DNA of 64,000 bases from Nymphaea colorata. Its lineage: Eukaryota; Streptophyta; Magnoliopsida; Nymphaeales; Nymphaeaceae. Positions 59,701 through 64,000 of the stretch are shown one piece after another. The stretch lies in NCBI RefSeq assembly GCF_008831285.2, contig NC_045146.1:13509149-13573148 (forward strand). Direction: 5' to 3'. The translations under genes and the position numbers were made by a program. Within the stretch, counting starts at the first letter, position 1. The number at the start of each line of letters is the position of its first letter. The notes beneath the pieces were generated by a model that saw nothing but the letters and a program-made list of their open reading frames with translations, was not told the origin of the DNA and searched no databases.

Positions 59701-61035
59701 CTGCATTAAAATAATTGTTCTAGGAGTTAGTAGACCTATTGTGGGAAATGATTTTCTTATTCAAATTTCTCGTATCTTCTTTGAGTACAAGGGGCCTCAG
59801 GTTTTCTCAACATTAATGAAGTGGTTATGTCTTAGGCACGTGAGAAGTTTATGTCTTTAAAGAAGTCCACACGACCTGATATTGTTGAAGGATTGGAAGA
59901 GGTACATTGCTACTTTACATGACATTAGTTCTTATCACAATCATATTCTTTGACCTTAAGTGTTATCTCATATGGAATGCAGGATCTCCACAATTCAAGG
60001 TCAGCATTTGAAAGATGTCGTTTCAATCTAGTATGTTAGCATATTTAACTCCCCTTTTCACTGCTTACATGTGTTTTACTTTCTTTTATGATACACCCTT
60101 TTACTTGTTATCTTTCAGATAAGTGCTCTTGCAAATATTGAGTCGAAAAAAAAATTTGAGTTTCTAGAGTCAGTCAGTGCAATGATGGATGCTCATCTAC
60201 GATATTTTAAACAGGTATTCTCCAGTCCCCTTGTCATGCACTTGTTTGGAGGCTCAAGATTCCCTTTTCACTGACGCACAGTTATTGCATGTTTAGGGAT
60301 ATGAGTTACTACAACAAATGGAACCATTCATTCATGAGGTTATATTACGTGTTCTACTGTAATTTGGATTGTAACTAGTTTTTTTCTGTGTAACTTTTAC
60401 AATTTGTTCTATTGAGGTCATATGACGTGTTCTACTGTAATTTGGATTGTAACTAGTTTTTTTCTGTGTAACCTTTACAATTTGTTCTATTGACACTAAG
60501 TTATTGATTCATGTAACTAGGTTTTGACTTATGCACAGCAATCAAAAGTTGCAGCTCTTGCAGAACAGGATGAACTTGCGAAAAGGATTCAGGAGTTCAG
60601 AACCCAAAGAGAACTGCAAAATTTGAGAATAAATAAGGAGCCCACAACAAGTGGAGATGGTATCCATATTGTTGGTTCAAGCTCTTATAAGACAATAGAG
60701 GCACTGATGCAGGCGACTGCACATGGTAAGGTAACATCTGGAAACTCTCTGATCAACCTGTCTCAGCAGTTTGAATTTGGGCTATGGATCCCTTTCCCTT
60801 ATTTTTTATCTTCTTTAGTTGTGATGATATGACATCATTCTGTAAATCTGGAACTCTTTAACTTGCGGCCTGATGCAAGTGGTTTAGTCCGTTCTCTTTT
60901 CAGGTTCAGACAATTAAGCAAGGATATCTTCTAAAGCGATCTTCAAATCTAAGAGGTTATTGGAAGAGAAGATTTTTCGTGCTTGACAGCCATGGGACAC
61001 TGTATTATTATAGGACACAATCAAATAAAAATTTG
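49707..61035 (+). CDS. AGD-type ArfGAP (BAR-PH-ArfGAP-ankyrin class), 5' part, 12 exons, continues past the window
   Basis: GTPase-activating protein for ARF small GTPases in vesicle trafficking. Exons: 49707-49754, 52289-52365, 53643-53743, 55300-55370, 57620-57682, 58270-58314, 59836-59901, 59983-60030, 60119-60214, 60297-60338, 60521-60730, 60904-61035; 999 nt, 333 residues. All introns are GT-AG and all phases fit. Residues 1 to about 230 form the BAR domain (starts VHFPKLEDSPMFRDQ; later AHLRYFKQGYELLQQMEPF). A linker follows, and from about residue 290 the PH domain begins (QGYLLKRSSNLRGYWKRRFF). Motifs and order match, from memory, Arabidopsis AGD1-AGD3. The rest of the PH domain, the ArfGAP zinc finger and the ankyrin repeats must lie beyond 64000. 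No lesion is seen. The last visible intron exceeds 2.9 kb because of transposon insertions. Confidence 0.92.
50676..50732. repeat. (TG)n(GA)n compound microsatellite
   Basis: A TG run of about 20 bases passes directly into a GA run of about 36 bases with one interruption, in intron 1 of the ArfGAP gene. Confidence 0.95.
58659..58892. repeat. 118-bp tandem duplication in ArfGAP intron 6
   Basis: Copies 58659-58776 and 58777-58892 are nearly identical over their length, both containing ACTTGCATCAGCACCAGGGA and AACTCGTTCATCA. Confidence 0.92.
60336..60491. repeat. 78-bp tandem duplication spanning the exon 10 splice donor
   Basis: Copies 60336-60413 and 60414-60491 differ at only a few bases. 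The first copy begins with the last three exonic bases (GAG) and the real donor GTTATA; the second repeats this as GAG|GTCATA inside intron 10. Confidence 0.9.
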
Positions 61036-62053
61036 GTAAGAGTCTTTACTGGGTAAACATAATCATGTCTTTTGATTTAAGTGAGACCAAGTTTGGCATG
61101 GTTATATTATTTTTCTGATGAAATGGCTTTTGATAAATACACACTTCATACTGAGCATTCTTTGGAGTAAAGGCTTAGAAGTTAGAACTTTAGGATGAAC
61201 TTCCTAGGTACACATATTGCTCTGAGCTGATAAGTAGACTGCCTTTTTATCCCAGCTCAAGGTGACATTCCGGGAACATGTGATAATTGCTATAGTCCAA
61301 ATTATCCCTAAGGAGTTCAGGTTGAATGCTAACAAATTGCTCCATTGACACAACTGAACAAAGCATGTTGAGTTCAACAAAGTTGAAGTATGGAATGGGC
61401 ATTATGTTTGACGTTAGAACCGTTGGATATTGAAGGTGTCAAAAATCAATATGTTGTCACGAACTAGAACTTTTCTATGGTATTAAAAGGATAAATTTAT
61501 TTGAAAAAAATTATAAGTTCAGTACGGGACATGGAAATATTTGTCTTATGTAGTTACTGACAAAATCTTGCCTGCCTCTTGGAAGTTCCACGTCATCTTT
61601 GTGGTTAAATTTGTTAGTTGAAATTATTTTCTTTCAACAAGACATAATTACTCTTAAAGAAAGAGTGGCATGGTTTAAATGGAAGTTTAGAAGTATTTTC
61701 AGAAAACATTTAGCTGACTACTTAGCTGCTCACAGCTGCTAACACTGGTTGACTTAAGAGGAGGGTGCATTGTCTTAGAACTTAGTAGTGCTAGTGTGAG
61801 GGACCAAGGTTGAGCTTGTCAATCACATTTAGATGAACGTGAGGATGGATTTGGAAAATCCCCCAGCAAATCCAAATTATGATCTTAGTTGTTAAGGTGT
61901 CGCCTAGGCGACGCTTAGTCGTGGACTAGGCGTGAGTCCACAGCCCTCTATGTCACACGGGTACGGGTGCCGGTACGGGTACTGGTGCCGGTACGGGTAC
62001 GAACCATTTTCAAAAAATTTGGGTACGGGGGTATGGCCGTACACACACGCGGC

Positions 62054-62055
<2 letters not shown>

Positions 62056-62099
<44 letters not shown>
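62056..62099. repeat. (TA)n microsatellite
   Basis: A long AT run inside the inner transposon. Confidence 0.95.
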
Positions 62100-62103
<4 letters not shown>

Positions 62104-62200
62104 TATAATATATATATCAAAAATTTTCAAACAGAATAACATATGTACACATATATCAAAAAATTACAAATAAAATAGCATATTCATAAATCATTATCCA

Positions 62201-62450
62201 AATCAACACATTTCAGAAACGAACAACATAAACTAACAACAAAGTTGATTGTAAACAACATAACATACAGATGCTTCAAAGAGGGAACCGACTGCAGGCG
62301 ACAAACAAAAGAACCCACTCAAAAAAGAGAGTGAAATCAACACATTTCAGACAAGAACAACATAAAACGAACAACATAATATGCAGATGCTTCAAAGAGG
62401 GAACCGACTGTAGGGGACGAACAGAAAAGATGATTCAGGAAAAATAAAAC
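62201..62450. repeat. 134-bp imperfect tandem repeat
   Basis: AATCAACACATTTCAG recurs at 62201 and 62335, and ATGCTTCAAAGAGGGAACCG follows in both copies. The second copy has small indels. A third, shorter remnant (CTGCAGGCGACGAACAG) lies near 62474-62490. Confidence 0.8.
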
Positions 62451-62867
62451 GAACAAAAAAAAAGGGAAAAGCACTGCAGGCGACGAACAGAACATAGGAT
62501 TCAGAAAAATGGCGACGATGGAAGGCTCAGCCAAGAAAAGTGTCGTCTGTCGACCATGCACGACCACTGTGTTTCAGAAACTCGATAGAAATGGAGAAAA
62601 CGATGAAAAAAAAGCTAACACCATCGCCGGACGCTGCCTGCCTTCGCCGTTCCCTGTCGTTCGCCATCGCCTGCCGTTCGTCGGGTGAAGATGGAAGTGG
62701 AACGGCAGAAATGAAACGAAAAAGGTAGGGTTCGAACAATTTAACGTTAAATTCATCCTTTAAAACCCTTAAAATGGACATATTTGAACTCGGTCAACTT
62801 TGACCGTATCCAAAAATGGACGGGTACGGCCTCCGGTGCGTTAACCGTACCGGGTACGGTCAACGCC

Positions 62868-63087
62868 TCAAATTGGCGTACCGGATACCGTACCCATACC
62901 GGTGTCGTACCGGTACCGGATGGCTACTCCTCCTTTGGAGGAGTACCCGTGTTACAAAGACAGCCCTTGCCTAAGTCTCAAATTGGCGTACCGGATACCG
63001 TACCCGTACCGGTGTCGTACCGGTACCGGATGGGTACTCCTCCTTTGGAGGAGTACCCGTGTTACAAAGACAGCCCTCGCCTAAGTC
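62868..63087. repeat. 110-bp tandem duplication across the transposon border
   Basis: Copies 62868-62977 and 62978-63087 are nearly identical. Each contains the inner element's right end (CCCGTGTTACAAAGA), the target-duplication bases (CAGCCCT) and the adjoining outer-element bases (GCCTAAGTC). Each also has a hairpin of about ten bases per arm (TACTCCTCC-TTT-GGAGGAGTA). Confidence 0.92.
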
Positions 63088-64000
63088 CATGACTTAGGCG
63101 AGGAGTTTGGTGTTGGCGCCTAGGCACACCTAGGCTGGACTAGGTGTCAGCACGCCTAGTCCATGCCTTCAAAGTGTTTTCTTGTGTGTTTTCTGTTCAA
63201 AGTATTTGTTGTGTGTTTTCAAAGTGTTTCCTGGGTGTATTATGTATTTGAAAGTGTTCAAAGTATTTTTCTGTGTGTTCTACCAGCATTTATCTATGAG
63301 TTCCATATTTGTTTGTGTTTATATTATAACTTGGTACATCAGTGAAACCTTTTATGATAACTGGTTTCGTCTTCTAACTCTCCATACTTTGAATGCAATC
63401 CTATCAATTTTGGTAACTGATTTCTTCTTTTATCTCTCCATACGTTGAATGCAATCCTATCTCTATTGTTAAATGTTATGAGAAACTAAACTCCATAAAC
63501 AGAAAATTGTTGAAAGCCTGGCATTTGATCAGAACCGACTATAGCCTGGCATTTCACTATTTGTCAAATACAACTTGAAAAACCTATTTCTCAATGCATT
63601 TGACCAGACCCAACTATAGCCTGACATTCACTATTTGTCAATGCATTACACATTTTATTTTGCTGTTTGATAAGTTGATTTTGACTAATCCTAACTTAAC
63701 ACATAAAACATAAAGCTAACATTTTAGAATTAAAAATAACTAAGCAAAATTGCAACGACTTTTGAACACCTTTTTCAGGCTAGCCCGTGCCTAGTTAGTG
63801 CCTAGCCGCCTTGACAACTAAGATTATGATTCATTGCAAAAATTGTGTTCAGTGTGCTGATACTATTGGAGTGAGTAGCAAAACTGTTTTTAATTTTGAG
63901 GCAGAGAGCATCAGACCTTAATTCTATTCACCTGTAACAACCTGACAAAGAACTAGCCCAACCATTCAATTTATCAGGACCTGACCTTAGCGTGCCACAG

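Larger units (their letters stand above)
61949..63070. mobile_element. hAT-like element (inner), nested, with 8-bp target duplication
   Basis: The left end TATGTCACACGGGTAC pairs with the inverted right end TCTTTGTAACACGGGTAC, and a perfect 8-bp duplication CAGCCCTC flanks it (61941-61948 and 63071-63078). The interior holds repeated GGTACGGGT/ACCGGTACC motifs, a (TA)n run, a 134-bp tandem repeat and a 110-bp duplication at the right end. No transposase frame is visible, so it is non-autonomous. Confidence 0.8.
61884..63822. mobile_element. hAT-like non-autonomous element (outer), with 8-bp target duplication
   Basis: The left end CTTAGTTGTTAAGGTG and the inverted right end CTTAGTTGTCAAGGCG agree at 14 of 16 bases. 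The element is flanked by a perfect 8-bp duplication ATTATGAT (61876-61883 and 63823-63830). Eight-base duplications are characteristic of the hAT superfamily. Both subterminal regions carry CCTAGGC-type palindromic motifs. No transposase frame is found. A second element (61949-63070) is inserted 65 bases from its left end; without it the outer element is about 0.8 kb. Confidence 0.85.
61036..64000. other. Intron 12 of the ArfGAP gene (incomplete in window)
   Basis: Begins with donor TTG|GTAAGA. No further PH-domain exon is recognisable before the window ends. About two thirds of the visible intron is the nested transposon insertion; the flanks 61036-61875 and 63831-64000 look like ordinary intron sequence. 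Confidence 0.75.

Noticed and set aside
61955-63087. Possible CRISPR-like or minisatellite array from repeated GGTACGGGT/ACCGGTACC units
   Set aside because: Units are irregular and explained by the inner transposon's subterminal motifs plus a single 110-bp duplication; the context is a plant intron.
1-64000. tRNA, rRNA and other structured RNA genes
   Set aside because: By eye I found no segment with paired tRNA A and B boxes or rRNA-like sequence. A covariance-model scan would be decisive and was not possible.

Overview
This is a stretch of a plant (angiosperm) nuclear chromosome. The evidence is plant-type gene families (a P-class PPR protein, an A-type cytochrome P450, an LRR-III pseudokinase receptor, a BAR-PH ArfGAP of the AGD class), canonical GT-AG introns from about 80 bp to more than 2.9 kb, AT-rich introns and intergenic DNA, and degraded LINE and hAT-like transposons. 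I cannot name the species from the sequence alone.

Left part (1-18 kb, gene-rich). A probable 3' end of an unknown plus-strand gene lies at 2-142. A P-class PPR gene follows on the minus strand; it needs a second small exon at 1927-2053. A truncated, frameshifted copy of an LRR receptor pseudokinase (about 6.8-7.9 kb, minus) and its intact parent (13.1-15.2 kb, minus) flank a two-exon cytochrome P450 gene (8.4-10.1 kb, plus). A short unrecognised three-exon gene model (15.99-17.23 kb, minus) has consistent splice phases.

Middle (18-40 kb, gene-poor). I find no convincing intact gene here. It holds microsatellites, tandem duplications of 60 and 85 bp, a dispersed repeat pair (26.4 and 32.0 kb), relics of LINE coding sequence (18.6 and 33.5-33.9 kb), and a tetraspanin pseudogene exon (30.96-31.2 kb).

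Right part (40-64 kb). A five-exon plus-strand gene (43.6-47.2 kb) encodes a 155-residue plant protein of unknown function with one C-terminal membrane segment. Candidate exons of uncertain ownership lie upstream at 40.5-42.4 kb. A long plus-strand gene from 49,707 encodes the BAR domain and the start of the PH domain of an AGD-type ArfGAP in 12 exons (999 coding bases), and runs off the right end. Its twelfth intron carries a hAT-like element nested inside another hAT-like element, each with a perfect 8-bp target-site duplication, plus a later 110-bp duplication across the inner element's border.

The genes do not form a pathway or operon: they are independent eukaryotic loci. The most useful results are the rebuilt split genes, the partial receptor duplication around the P450, and the nested transposons.
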